The notes: generated from the sequence alone by a model not told the origin. DNA of 64,000 nt from RPQJ01 sp963706755 (GCA_963706755.1 CAVPNH010000016.1:226899-290898); one strand, 5' to 3'. Shown: positions 18,085-28,826, numbered from the stretch's first letter. Program-made: numbers and translations.

Positions 18085-19173
18085 ATGAAGACCATGAAGT
18101 CGGCGCGCATACAGGCTTTCACCCAGGACCCCGGCGACGTCCGCCTCGAGGAGGTCCCGGTTCCGGAGCCCGGTCGCGGGCAAGTGCGGGTGCGCATGCT
18201 CATGGCCCCGGTGAATCCGTCGGACCTCAATTTCGTGCGTGGCACCTACTACCGGGCGCTCGAGCGCGTCATCTGGAATCAGGGTCGGACGGCAGCCGAC
18301 CCGCGCGTGTGCTTCGATCCAGCGCGGAGCGCTGAGTGCCCCGTTCCGCCATATGCGCTCGGCCTCGAAGGTGTCGGCATCGTTGATGCGCATGGCGGCG
18401 GTTTCCTGGCGAAGCGGCTGCGCGGCAAGCGCGTCGCGGTGGCCGGCATTCCACCGAACGGAACCTGGCAGGAATTCGTGGTTGTCGACGCAAGGCGTGC
18501 GGTGCCTGTGCCTGACGGCCTTCCCGATGACCAGGCGGCCATGTATCTGGCCAATCCGATCTCCGCCCAAGTGATGGTCCGCGAGGTCCTGAACGTGCCG
18601 CGCGGGGGCTGGGTGCTGCTGACCGCGGCCGGGTCCGCGCTCGGAAAGAGTATCGTGCGGATGGGGAAGCGCGACGGATTCCGCACCATCTGCGTCGTGC
18701 GTTCTTCGGTGAATTCGGCGGAACTCGCGGCCCTGGGCGCGGACGCGGTGATCGAAACCGACCGGCAGGACCTGATCGGGGAAGTCGCGCGGATCACGCA
18801 GGGTCGCGGCGTCGGCTACGCGCTCGACTGCGTCGGTGGCCGGCTTGCTGGCGAGGTCGTGCGCTGCCTCGGTCTTGGCGGCCACCTCGTCATCTACGGC
18901 ACGCTCGCCGACAGCCCGATCGAAGTCCCGGGACGCGACCTGATGATGCCCATGGCGCAAGTGTCCGGCTTCTACCTGGGGAACTGGATGGCGAAGCAGT
19001 CGCCGCTCAAGCTGCTCGGCATGTTGCGCACGGTGAAACGGCTCACCCTGGAGGGCGTCTTTCATGCGCGAGTGAGCGAAATCTTTCCGCTCGAGCAGGC
19101 GGCGCGTGCGGTCACCGCTTCGCTCGAACCCGGCAGGTCGGGCAAGGTCCTGCTCCGGATCGGGACGCGGTAA
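18085..19173 (+). CDS. MECR-like zinc-independent medium-chain reductase (2-enoyl thioester reductase/quinone oxidoreductase type)
   Basis: A 362-residue medium-chain dehydrogenase/reductase. The GroES-like N-terminal domain has APVNPSDLNFVRGTY, a segment characteristic of trans-2-enoyl-CoA/ACP reductases. The Rossmann domain has LLTAAGSALGKSIVRMGK. Catalytic zinc ligands are absent. The start chosen follows a GAGAGGA ribosome site at about 18,070; an upstream ATG at 18,028 would add an unlikely tail. It stands alone between convergent and same-strand genes. Whether it acts on enoyl thioesters or quinones is open. Confidence 0.78.
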   Translation: MKTMKSARIQAFTQDPGDVRLEEVPVPEPGRGQVRVRMLMAPVNPSDLNFVRGTYYRALERVIWNQGRTAADPRVCFDPARSAECPVPPYALGLEGVGIVDAHGGGFLAKRLRGKRVAVAGIPPNGTWQEFVVVDARRAVPVPDGLPDDQAAMYLANPISAQVMVREVLNVPRGGWVLLTAAGSALGKSIVRMGKRDGFRTICVVRSSVNSAELAALGADAVIETDRQDLIGEVARITQGRGVGYALDCVGGRLAGEVVRCLGLGGHLVIYGTLADSPIEVPGRDLMMPMAQVSGFYLGNWMAKQSPLKLLGMLRTVKRLTLEGVFHARVSEIFPLEQAARAVTASLEPGRSGKVLLRIGTR

Positions 19174-19186
19174 GCGGCCACAGTGC

Positions 19187-19197
19187 GGGGGGGGGGG
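19187..19197. repeat. Homopolymer run of 11 G
   Basis: Eleven consecutive G residues lie in the short gap between the MECR-like gene and the asparaginase gene, which converge here. Runs of this length are prone to slippage in replication and to length errors in sequencing. It lies outside coding sequence, so no gene is affected. Confidence 0.9.
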
Positions 19198-19240
19198 CGA
19201 GCGGGTCGCACGCTCCGGCCCGGGATTGCCCTCGGCCGCG

Positions 19241-19735
19241 CTACGGTTCGCGGGCTTCCTCGAAGCGGCCGGTGGCCTTGTTCTTGCGCACCGAGTGCCA
19301 GTCGAAGCAGCGTCCGTTCATTGCCACGTACACGCCGTGCGGCAGCACCTGCGCGAAGGCAAGCGCACCGCCGAGGTTGAACAGGCCGTCGGAACTGCCG
19401 AAGGTGTAGGGAATCATCGCGCCGGTGAGCACGATCGTGCGGTCGGCGACGCGCTCGCCAAGGTAGCGCGCGGTCTCGGGCATCGTGTCGGTGCCGTGCG
19501 TCACGACGATCCGGTCGCGGCCTGGTTCCAGGCAGCTCTTCAGGATCAGTTCGCGGTCGAGGTCCCGCATCTCGAGGCTGTCGATCATCATGAGCGTGCG
19601 GATCTCGAGGTCGAGGTCCGCCCGGCCAAGCCGGAGCATCTCGCGGACGTGCGTGTCCTTGAAGAACAGCCTTCCGTTCAGCTCGTCGTATTCCTTGTCG
19701 AAGGTGCCGCCGGTGACGAGCAGGCGTATCTGCAT
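19241..19735 (-). CDS. Small asparaginase-domain protein
   Basis: A 164-residue protein corresponding to the N-terminal catalytic domain of L-asparaginases. Both catalytic threonine motifs are present: TGGTFDK near the start and VVTHGTDTMPETA (about 80). The C-terminal domain that normally completes the active site is missing. Proteins of this short form exist as a conserved group, so this is probably complete, with unknown activity. It is followed on the other strand by the G run and the MECR-like gene. Confidence 0.78.
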   Translation of the reverse strand: MQIRLLVTGGTFDKEYDELNGRLFFKDTHVREMLRLGRADLDLEIRTLMMIDSLEMRDLDRELILKSCLEPGRDRIVVTHGTDTMPETARYLGERVADRTIVLTGAMIPYTFGSSDGLFNLGGALAFAQVLPHGVYVAMNGRCFDWHSVRKNKATGRFEEAREP

Positions 19736-19817
19736 GCGCGGATCTCCAGGCGCGGGGAAATCGTCGCTCAGCGACGGGCGATGAGCGACGATCCAGGGAT
19801 CGGTGAGCGAGCCGCGG

Positions 19818-20069
19818 CTAGGCTTTCGAGCCGCGGACCTTCTGGACGATGAAGAGCAGCGCGGCCGCGCCCAGGATCGAGGCGATCCAGCCGGCGCCCT
19901 CGCCGGGTGCATACCAGCCAAACGCCTGGCCGATGAAGCCGGCGCCGACCGATCCGGCAATGCCGAGGACGCAGGTCAGGATCCATCCCATTTTCTGCTC
20001 GCCCGGCAGTACGAACCGGCCGAGCGCGCCGACGATGAGTCCGACGATGATGGTGCTGATGATGCCCAT
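19818..20069 (-). CDS. GlsB/YeaQ/YmgE family stress-response membrane protein
   Basis: An 83-residue protein with three hydrophobic helices. The glycine-rich start GIISTIIVGLIVGALGRFVLPGEQ is typical of the transglycosylase-associated family PF04226, which is induced by envelope, acid and stationary-phase stress in several bacteria. It probably sits in the inner membrane. It is divergent from the quinone reductase gene at 20,136. Confidence 0.87.
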   Translation of the reverse strand: MGIISTIIVGLIVGALGRFVLPGEQKMGWILTCVLGIAGSVGAGFIGQAFGWYAPGEGAGWIASILGAAALLFIVQKVRGSKA

Positions 20070-20135
20070 GTGTAGCTCCCCTGTTTCTGCTGTTCGGCGA
20101 TACGGTTACCGCCGCCGCCGGGTAGGATACGACAG

Positions 20136-21113
20136 ATGATGCGCAGCATTTCAATCCGCGGCGGCAAGGGTGGTGCAGACGCCCTGTTCGTCGAATCCGT
20201 GCCGGTCCCCGTGCCGGTTCCCGGGCAGCTGCTGATCCGCGTCAGGGCCGCCGGCGTCAACCGGCCGGATATCTTCCAGCGGGCAGGCCTCTATCCGCCG
20301 CCTCCGGGGGCGCCCGCGACCCTCGGGCTCGAAGTGGCGGGCGAGGTCACCGCGGTGGGCGACGGTGTCGAGCGCTGGCGAGCGGGCGACCGGGTGACAG
20401 CGCTGCTCGGCGGTGGTGGCTACGCTGAGTACGCGGTCGTGGACGCGCGCCACGCGCTCCCCGTGCCCGCGAACCTCGATTTCGTCCATGCGGCGGCGCT
20501 GCCCGAGACCATCTTCACCGTGTGGAGCAACGTCTTCGAGCGTGGGCAGCTGCGTGCCGGCGAGACGCTGCTGGTGCACGGGGCCAACAGCGGCATCGGC
20601 GTCACGGCGATGCAGATGGCGAAGGCGGCCGGCGCGCGCGTGTTCGCCACGGCGCGAGGCGCGGCGAAGGCGGAAAAAGCGCGCGAACTCGGCGCGGACC
20701 TCGCGGTCGATGCCGCAGCAGGTGACTGGGCGGTGCCCGTCAAGGGCGCAGGCGGCGTGAACGTCGTCCTGGACATGGTCGGCGCCGGTTATTTCGAGCG
20801 CAACATGGACGTGCTGCTGCCCGATGGGCGCCTCGTCGTGATCGCGACGCTCACGGGTCACGAGGTCCAGCTGAACCTTCGTCAGCTGATGCTGAAGCGG
20901 CTAACGGTCAGCGCCTCTACGCTCCGGGCGCGCGACGCGGACGAGAAGGCGCGACTCGCGCGCGCGATCGAGGTGAACGTCTGGCCCTGGATCGAAGCGG
21001 GAGCAGTGCAGGTGCCGGTGGACCGGAGCTTTCCGCTCGAGCGGGCGGGCGAGGCCCACACGTGGCTCGAGAGCGGCTCGCAGTTCGGGAAGGTCGTGCT
21101 GACCTTCGAGTGA
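20136..21113 (+). CDS. NAD(P)H:quinone oxidoreductase, PIG3/Qor type
   Basis: A 325-residue medium-chain reductase. It has the GroES-like domain with AAGVNRPDIFQRAG (about 36), typical of the PIG3 subgroup, and a Rossmann domain with LLVHGANSGIGVTAMQMAK (about 145). No structural or catalytic zinc ligands are seen, as expected for quinone oxidoreductases. It is likely to reduce quinones with NADPH, protecting against redox cycling. It is a single gene followed by tRNA-Ile2. Confidence 0.86.
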   Translation: MMRSISIRGGKGGADALFVESVPVPVPVPGQLLIRVRAAGVNRPDIFQRAGLYPPPPGAPATLGLEVAGEVTAVGDGVERWRAGDRVTALLGGGGYAEYAVVDARHALPVPANLDFVHAAALPETIFTVWSNVFERGQLRAGETLLVHGANSGIGVTAMQMAKAAGARVFATARGAAKAEKARELGADLAVDAAAGDWAVPVKGAGGVNVVLDMVGAGYFERNMDVLLPDGRLVVIATLTGHEVQLNLRQLMLKRLTVSASTLRARDADEKARLARAIEVNVWPWIEAGAVQVPVDRSFPLERAGEAHTWLESGSQFGKVVLTFE

Positions 21114-21187
21114 GCCGTGGCCGGCTGCGACTTACGCTGCGATTCGCAGGGTTGCGCGGATGCCATGGGAAATCGCACGCTCCCCTG

Positions 21188-21193
21188 TAGAAT
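21188..21193 (+). promoter_or_regulatory. Possible -10 element of the tRNA promoter
   Basis: TAGAAT lies nine bases before the first base of the tRNA, the right place for a sigma-70 -10 hexamer. No good -35 element is seen at 16-18 bp spacing, so the assignment is weak. Confidence 0.4.
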
Positions 21194-21202
21194 TCGCGGC
21201 GC

Positions 21203-21278
21203 GGGCCTGTAGCACAGCGGTTAGTGCAGGGGACTCATAATCCCTTGGTCGTAGGTTCGAATCCTACCGGGCCCACCA
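21203..21278 (+). tRNA. tRNA-Ile2 (anticodon CAT, lysidine-modified)
   Basis: A 76-nt tRNA with all arms. The acceptor stem pairs GGGCCTG with CGGGCCC (one G-U pair), the D arm is GCAC/GTGC, and the anticodon stem-loop is GGGACTCATAATCCC. The T arm carries GGTTCGAATCC, and the CCA end is encoded. The anticodon CAT could mean Met. However, the anticodon stem and the TTGGTCG variable region resemble E. coli ileX/ileY, so it is most likely the isoleucine tRNA that reads AUA after TilS adds lysidine. Confidence 0.9.
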
Positions 21279-21339
21279 TACGAGCAACGCCGGTGCGCGC
21301 GACGAGCGGACCGGCGAGCGCAGAGTGAACGGGGGCGGA

Positions 21340-21993
21340 ATGACGGAACTACGCGACCTCCTGGACAACAACCGCCGCTGGGCGGCGGGCATGGAGTCCC
21401 GCGAGCCCGGGTTCTTCGCCGGGCTGTCCGCGCTGCAGGCGCCGCGCTACCTGTGGATCGGATGCTCGGACAGCCGGGTCCCGGCGAACGAGATCGTCGG
21501 GCTGCCGCCGGGCGAGCTCTTCGTCCACCGCAACGTCGCGAACATCGTGATGCACAACGACTTCAGCTGCCTGTCGGTGCTGCAGTACGCGGTGGACGTG
21601 CTCGGCGTGCAGCACATCATCGTCTGCGGGCACTACGGTTGCGGCGGCGTGCAGGCCGCCTGGCAGGGGCGGCAACTGGGCCTCGTGGACAACTGGCTCA
21701 GGCCGATCCGCGACCTCTCAATGCTGTACAGCGACGCGCTGGCACTGTTGCCGGCGGACGCACAGCGCGTCGACCGTCTCTGCGAGCTGAACGTCCTGTA
21801 CCAGGCGCTCCGCGTGTGCCGGACGACGATCGTGCAGCAGGCGTGGGATCGCGGGCAGGACCTGACGGTGCACGCATGGATCTACCGGCTGACGGACGGA
21901 CTGCTGCGCGACCTCGGGTTCAGCGTCTCGGATCTCGCGAGCACCGAGTCTGAGTTCGCGCGAATCGCGGGACAGGGCACGATCGGAGCCTGA
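21340..21993 (+). CDS. can: Beta-class carbonic anhydrase
   Basis: A 217-residue enzyme that interconverts CO2 and bicarbonate in the cytoplasm. The zinc site is complete: Cys in IGCSDSRVP, then His and Cys in CGHYGCGGV, with the Asp-Arg dyad in CSDSR. The length matches E. coli Can. The ATG at 21,340 is preceded by GGGGGCGGA and chosen over one five codons upstream. It stands between tRNA-Ile2 and ogt and is probably its own unit. Confidence 0.94.
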   Translation: MTELRDLLDNNRRWAAGMESREPGFFAGLSALQAPRYLWIGCSDSRVPANEIVGLPPGELFVHRNVANIVMHNDFSCLSVLQYAVDVLGVQHIIVCGHYGCGGVQAAWQGRQLGLVDNWLRPIRDLSMLYSDALALLPADAQRVDRLCELNVLYQALRVCRTTIVQQAWDRGQDLTVHAWIYRLTDGLLRDLGFSVSDLASTESEFARIAGQGTIGA

Positions 21994-22012
21994 CTCGGTC
22001 GCAGCAGGCCGC

Positions 22013-22546
22013 ATGAGTATCCTGGGCGCAGCACTTTTCGACACCGCGCTCGGCCGCTGCGGCATCGCCTGGGGAGAGCGTGGAATCGTCGGCGTCCAGT
22101 TGCCCGAGCCTGCGGGCGCCGAGCGCGCGCGGTTGCTGCGTCGCTTTCCGGACGCAATCGAAGCATCGCCTCCGCCCGGCGTGCAGCAGGCCATCGAGCG
22201 GATCGCGACACTGCTGAGCGGCGACCCGGCCGACCTCAATTCGATTACGCTCGACATGGGCGCGGTCGCGGAATTCGACCGCTGCGTCTACGAGGCCACG
22301 CGGCGCATTCCCCGCGGTGCGACTCGGACCTATGGCGAGATCGCCGCGGAGGTCGGTGACCCGGGCGCGGCCCGCGCCGTGGGACAGGCGCTCGGTCGCA
22401 ACCCGTTCCCCATCATCATTCCCTGCCACCGCGTGCTTGCGGCCGCCGGCCGGCCGGGCGGATTCTCGGCGCACGGCGGGGTCACGACGAAGTTGAGGAT
22501 GCTCGCGATCGAGGGCGCGCCGGGCAACGCCGAGTTCGATTTCTGA
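22013..22546 (+). CDS. ogt: Methylated-DNA-[protein]-cysteine S-methyltransferase
   Basis: A 177-residue suicide DNA-repair protein that removes alkyl groups from O6-alkylguanine. The acceptor cysteine is in IIPCHRVLAAAG and the helix-turn-helix lies just before it (TRTYGEIAAEVGDPGAARAV). The short N-terminal domain lacks the Ada zinc site, so it is Ogt-like. It follows carbonic anhydrase by 19 bp on the same strand and may be co-transcribed with it. Confidence 0.92.
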   Translation: MSILGAALFDTALGRCGIAWGERGIVGVQLPEPAGAERARLLRRFPDAIEASPPPGVQQAIERIATLLSGDPADLNSITLDMGAVAEFDRCVYEATRRIPRGATRTYGEIAAEVGDPGAARAVGQALGRNPFPIIIPCHRVLAAAGRPGGFSAHGGVTTKLRMLAIEGAPGNAEFDF

Positions 22547-22736
22547 GGCTCTTCCTCTCGCAGTCCGAGTAACTCGATGCAGGCGGCCCGTGGTCGCCGG
22601 AATGATTCTCGTTAGCGAAAGTTTTTCCTGATTGCATCGGTGCGCGGATAGGGCGTAGCGTCGAAGCGTACCGGCCAGCCAGGGACGCGGAAGCCGCGCA
22701 GCGTGCGTATGGCCGGTGGGCGGCACAGGAGGGCAT

Positions 22737-23195
22737 ATGAGAAGAAGATCCGCAGCGATTCTTTCGGTCCTTTCGTCGGCCACGCTGCTCGCACTATCCG
22801 GGTGCATGACCGCCGCGGAGCACCGCGCTGACGTGGAGTCCAGTGCAAACGACAAGCTCACGGTCGGCACCGTGCAGAAGGAAATCCGGGTGGGCATGAG
22901 TGGCGCGGAGGTCGCCGGAGTGCTCGGCTCGCCGAACGTCGTCACGACGGACGAGGAGCACCGCGAGGTCTGGATCTACGACAAGATTTCGACCACGTCA
23001 GCCTACTCGACCAGCAGCGGCGGGATCTGGGCGCTGATCCTGGGCGGCGGTTCCAGCGTGGGGGGCGCCGGGGGCGGCAACGTCAATAGTTCCGCCGGCG
23101 CGACGTCATCGACGCAGAAGACGCTGACCGTGATCATCAAGTTCGACGCCGACAAGAAGGTCCGGACCTTCGACTACCACAGCTCGAGCTTCTGA
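22737..23195 (+). CDS. Outer-membrane lipoprotein with SmpA/BamE-like domain
   Basis: A 152-residue protein with a lipoprotein signal peptide (MRRRSAAILSVLSSATLLAL, lipobox LSGC, lipidated Cys at about 23). Downstream, KEIRVGMSGAEVAGVLGSPN followed by a Trp/Tyr-rich strand is the SmpA/OmlA (BamE-type) fold. A Gly/Ser-rich loop lies at about 95-125. The start follows AGGAGGG. It is the first of three consecutive lipoprotein genes. It is not BamE itself by length and loop; the exact role is unknown. Confidence 0.75.
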   Translation: MRRRSAAILSVLSSATLLALSGCMTAAEHRADVESSANDKLTVGTVQKEIRVGMSGAEVAGVLGSPNVVTTDEEHREVWIYDKISTTSAYSTSSGGIWALILGGGSSVGGAGGGNVNSSAGATSSTQKTLTVIIKFDADKKVRTFDYHSSSF

Positions 23196-23205
23196 GGCCA
23201 TGGCA

Positions 23206-23767
23206 GCGTGAGGTCGCGGCTGCGCGGAGCGGGCGCTGCGGCGCTCGCTCTCGGCGTGCGGGCTGCTGGCCGGATGCGCGACCATTCCGACGGACGCGCT
23301 GGTGCTGAGCCCCGAGTCGATGCAACTGCGCCAGATGCAGACGCGCCGGATCGACGGCATCAGCGAGAAGGATCTCCTGAATGCCTCGGTGGGCGTGCTG
23401 CAGGACCTCGGCTTCGAGATCGACGAGGCCGAGACCAAGCTCGGCCTCATCGTGGCGTCGAAGGACCGCTCGGCCTTCACGCCTTCGCAGATCGCCGGCG
23501 CCATCGCGCTCGCCCTGCTCGGCGTCCAGATCGCCGCGTCGACAAGACGCAGAAGATCCGCGTGTCGCTGGTGACCCACCCGGCGCTCGGGCAGGACGGC
23601 AACCCGATCGCCGAACAGTCAGGTGATGCGCATCACGATCCAGCGGATCGTCTGGAATACGCAGAACCAGATCAGTCCGCATCGAGGCGATCGAGGAGCC
23701 CGTGATCTACCAGCAGTTCTACGAAAAGCTCTCCAAGAGCATCTTCCTCGAGGTGCATTCCACATGA
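23206..23767 (+). pseudogene. Lipoprotein, paralogue of the next gene, several frameshifts
   Basis: Fragments in different frames together form a lipoprotein of about 185 residues. They are a signal peptide ending LLAGC, the stretch SEKDLLNASVGVLQDLGFEI to GVQIAAS in one frame, then TQKIRVSLVTHPAL, then MRITIQRIVWNTQ, and finally EEPVIYQQFYEKLSKSIFLE. At least three single-base indels are needed. The middle part resembles the following lipoprotein (LQDLGFEIDEAETKLG versus LQDLSFVVDKADLELG), so the two are tandem paralogues. Frequent indels here suggest sequencing error, but decay of one copy is possible. Its end overlaps the ATG of the next gene. Confidence 0.7.
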
Positions 23768-24186
23768 ATCGCGTGATCGGCGTGTTGCTGGCAGCGGCGT
23801 GCCTTGCGGTGACGAGCGGCTGCGCGCCGTCCACCGAGGCGGTGATGGAGACGAGCCAGAGCGCGGTCGCGCTGCGAAGCTTCCAGCAGCGCGCCTTCGA
23901 CACCGCGGACAAGGAAAAGACCATGAGGAGCGTGATCGCCACGCTCCAGGACTTGAGCTTCGTCGTGGACAAGGCCGACCTCGAGCTCGGGACGGTGAGC
24001 GCCACGAAGCTCTCGGGCTACCAGCTCAGGATCACCGTCACCGTGCGTCCGCGCGGCGACACGCAGATGCTGGTGCGGGCGAACGCGCAGTACATGGATA
24101 AGGCCGTGGAGGATCCGAAGCCCTACCAGGACTTCTTCACGGCGCTGGAGAAGTCGATGTTCCTGACCGCGCACCAGGTGGACTGA
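23764..24186 (+). CDS. Lipoprotein of unknown function
   Basis: A 140-residue protein with a lipoprotein signal peptide (MNRVIGVLLAAACLAVTSGC, Cys20). The mature part has a charged helix, QQRAFDTADKEKTMRSVIAT, followed by alternating strands (LGTVSATK, LRITVTVRPRG). Its ATG overlaps the stop of the preceding paralogous lipoprotein, so the three lipoprotein genes probably form one operon. No known function. Confidence 0.75.
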   Translation: MNRVIGVLLAAACLAVTSGCAPSTEAVMETSQSAVALRSFQQRAFDTADKEKTMRSVIATLQDLSFVVDKADLELGTVSATKLSGYQLRITVTVRPRGDTQMLVRANAQYMDKAVEDPKPYQDFFTALEKSMFLTAHQVD

Positions 24187-24219
24187 GCGCGCGAACCCGG
24201 CAGCGCCCCGAGCCCGAAA

Positions 24220-24249
24220 GAAGCAAGGCCCCTCGCGGGGCCTTGCTTC
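24220..24249. terminator. Hairpin terminator between convergent lipoprotein operon and rpoD
   Basis: A perfect 13-bp stem (GAAGCAAGGCCCC paired with its complement) closed by the loop TCGC. It lies 33 bp after the last lipoprotein gene and 35 bp after the end of rpoD on the other strand, so it can serve both. A strong T tract is missing on either side. Confidence 0.75.
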
Positions 24250-24283
24250 GTGTGGGCGTTTCCCTGGTGCGGGTTGCCGTCCG

Positions 24284-26551
<2,268 letters not shown>

Positions 26552-26624
26552 GATGGACGCCTCGGAAAAGGGGGCTGGATAAAAGAGCGGAAATATACCA
26601 TGCGCGGAGCTGAAATCGCTGTGG

Positions 26625-28442
26625 CTAAATCAGCTGCTTTGGGCGGGAGATCTGCGCCTTTGCGCGTATAAGTAATTGAATTTCCTGCTTTTCCTCGGCG
26701 CTCAAGGGCATCTCGCTGGCTTTCTGCTGGAGCGTCTCGAGTCTTGCCACGCATTCCTCGGCGACGAGCCGCTCGATGGCCGAGCGGATTTCCGCGGCGG
26801 CGGCGTCCGCGTCGGCGACCAGGCACTCGGCCGCCGCGAGTTTCGACAGCGGGCCGTGCTCCGGGCGGTCGCGCCAGCGTTCGAGCAACGCCGCCATGCT
26901 GGCCGGCGGGTCTTCCTTCATCTGGGCGAGCAGTTCGGTGAGGAGGGTCACGCCCGGCCGGTCGACCAGCTGCAGCGCCTCGGTCTCCCCGACCTGGGCA
27001 GCGGCGGCGGGGAAATGCACGAGCAGGCTGATGGCCTGCCGGACGAGGTTTCCTCGACCCGCACCGGCGGTCGAGACGGGTCGGGCGGGGCGCCGCCCCG
27101 TATTCACCGGTACGCCGTAGGTCGGTCCTGCCGTCTCGCCGGCCTGCAGGAGTTCGGCGAGGCGCGCGGGTGGCATCCGGACCGCTTCCGCCAATTGTGA
27201 TACGAGCAGTTCGCGATAGACGTCGGACGGGATACGCCTGATCAGCGGCCGCGCCAGTTCGACCAGCTTCGCGCGACCATCCACGCTCGTGGGATCGCTG
27301 CGCGCGGACAGCTCGCGGATGAGGTAGTCGGAGAGGGGCAGGGCGCTCGCGAGCCGGGCTTCGAAAGCCTCTGCGCCTTCTTCCCGCACCAGCGTGTCGG
27401 GGTCGTGCCCGTCGGGAAGGAACAGGAACCTCACCTGCCGGCCCTGCTTCACCTCGCTCACGGCGTTCTCGAGCGCGCGCCAGGCGGCCGCCCGACCGGC
27501 GCGGTCGCCGTCGAAGCAGAACACCACTTCGCCGACGAGCCTGAAGATGCGCTGCAGGTGCTCGGGAGTGGTCGCCGTGCCGAGCGTGGCGACCGCGTAG
27601 GTGATACCTGCCTGGTGCAGGCTCACCACGTCCATGTAGCCCTCGACCACGAGCAGGCGCTGCAGGCTGCGCGTCGCCTGCCGGCACTCGAAGAGGCCGT
27701 AGAGCTCGCGACCCTTGTGGAAGAGTTCCGTTTCCGGCGAGTTCAGGTACTTGGGTTCGCTGGCGTCGAGCACCCGGCCGCCGAAGCCGATGGCGCGCCC
27801 GCGGGTGTCGCGGATCGGGAACATGACCCGGTCGCGGAAGCGGTCGTAGAAGCCCGGCATGTGGGCCCGCCCCGGCTCCGCCTGGCGCTCGATGACGAGG
27901 CCCGCTCGGTGCAGAACCTGCCGCTCCTCCTCCGTCGCTCCGTAGCGGTCGAGCAGGGCGTCCCAGCGCGCTGGCGCGTAACCGATGCCGAAGCGCTGGA
28001 TGATCTCGGGCGCGACGCCGCGATTCACGAGGTAGTCGCGCGCCTTCGCCTCCCCGCCGAGCGCCTGCCGGTAGAAGAGCGCGGCACGCTCCAGTGCGAC
28101 GTAGACCTCGTCGTGCGGTTGCGCCGGGGCGCTGCCGCCGCCCTCGCGCGGCACCTCGAGCCCGGCGCGGGCCGCGAGGTCCTCGACCGCCTCGATGAAA
28201 CCGAGGTGGTCGTACTCCATCACGAAGCCGAGCGCCGTGCCGTGCGCGCCGCAGCCGAAGCAATGGAAGAACTGCTTGTCGGCGCTCACGGTGAACGACG
28301 GCGTCTTCTCGTCGTGGAACGGGCAGCAGGCCTTGTATTCGCGTCCGGCGCGCTTCAGCTGCACGCGGCTGCCGATCACCTCGATGATGTCGGTCCTGGC
28401 GATCAGTTCGTCGATGAAGTGCTGGGGGATGCGGCCGGACAC
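26625..28442 (-). CDS. dnaG: DNA primase
   Basis: A 605-residue primase that makes RNA primers at the replication fork. The zinc-binding domain is at the N-terminus (CCPFHDEKTPSF and FHCFGCGAHG, about 40-65). The TOPRIM catalytic domain has VVEGYMDVVSLHQAG (about 268) and FCFDGDRAGR (about 310). The C-terminal helicase-binding domain follows. Length is normal. It is the middle gene of the rpsU-yqeY-dnaG-rpoD block, but a 384-bp gap with hairpins and repeats separates it from yqeY. Confidence 0.96.
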   Translation of the reverse strand: MSGRIPQHFIDELIARTDIIEVIGSRVQLKRAGREYKACCPFHDEKTPSFTVSADKQFFHCFGCGAHGTALGFVMEYDHLGFIEAVEDLAARAGLEVPREGGGSAPAQPHDEVYVALERAALFYRQALGGEAKARDYLVNRGVAPEIIQRFGIGYAPARWDALLDRYGATEEERQVLHRAGLVIERQAEPGRAHMPGFYDRFRDRVMFPIRDTRGRAIGFGGRVLDASEPKYLNSPETELFHKGRELYGLFECRQATRSLQRLLVVEGYMDVVSLHQAGITYAVATLGTATTPEHLQRIFRLVGEVVFCFDGDRAGRAAAWRALENAVSEVKQGRQVRFLFLPDGHDPDTLVREEGAEAFEARLASALPLSDYLIRELSARSDPTSVDGRAKLVELARPLIRRIPSDVYRELLVSQLAEAVRMPPARLAELLQAGETAGPTYGVPVNTGRRPARPVSTAGAGRGNLVRQAISLLVHFPAAAAQVGETEALQLVDRPGVTLLTELLAQMKEDPPASMAALLERWRDRPEHGPLSKLAAAECLVADADAAAAEIRSAIERLVAEECVARLETLQQKASEMPLSAEEKQEIQLLIRAKAQISRPKQLI

Positions 28443-28451
28443 GGGGGAAGC

Positions 28452-28479
28452 GGTTAGCGGTTAGCGGTTAGCGGATAGT
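28452..28479. repeat. Heptamer tandem repeat GGTTAGC (3 perfect units plus 1 degenerate)
   Basis: Units GGTTAGC are repeated head to tail right before the dnaG start. The same heptamer in opposite orientation (GCTAACC) recurs at 30,664-30,712, after tsaD. The function is unknown; the repeat may be a slippage-prone spacer. Confidence 0.9.
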
Positions 28480-28551
28480 GGGGGCCGGGTTGCGACGTCG
28501 CAAGATGGGCGTCGGCCCGGGTCACCCAGGCGGAGGCGCCGTGCGGCCCGA

Positions 28552-28765
28552 CCGGGTCCGCTTCCACTCGCCCGGAGATATGCTCGTTGCAGCGGACCCG
28601 GCCGCGGGGTCCTAGCGGGTCCGCTTCCACTCGCCCGGAGATATGCTCGTTACAGCGGACCCTCTAGGACCGCTGCGGCCGGACTGCACCAGCAGGCGAC
28701 AGATGTGGGGGTGGGTTCCCGGTACTTCCTGGACGAGCATATCTCCGACGAGTCCAGGAAGTACC
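28552..28765. repeat. Three intergenic hairpins sharing one loop sequence but different stems
   Basis: Hairpin 1 (28,552-28,601) has 11-bp arms, CCGGGTCCGCT and its complement. Hairpin 2 (28,608-28,671) has 18-bp arms with one mismatch (GGTCCTAGCGGGTCCGCT). Hairpin 3 (28,721-28,765) has 14-bp arms, GGTACTTCCTGGAC, unrelated to the others. All three loops contain GGAGATATGCTCG, with hairpin 3 in the reverse orientation. The ~384-bp gap between yqeY and dnaG contains no convincing gene. It holds these elements and the heptamer repeat. Confidence 0.75.
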
Positions 28766-28826
28766 CGGAAGCCGCCCCCGCCCGCATTCCGTGGCCGCTG
28801 CTCGGCGCAGCCGATCCCCGGCCGGA

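Noticed and set aside
21203..21278. Reading the CAT tRNA as elongator tRNA-Met.
   Set aside because: The anticodon stem and variable-loop pattern are closer to the Ile2 tRNAs of gammaproteobacteria, though sequence alone cannot prove the lysidine modification.
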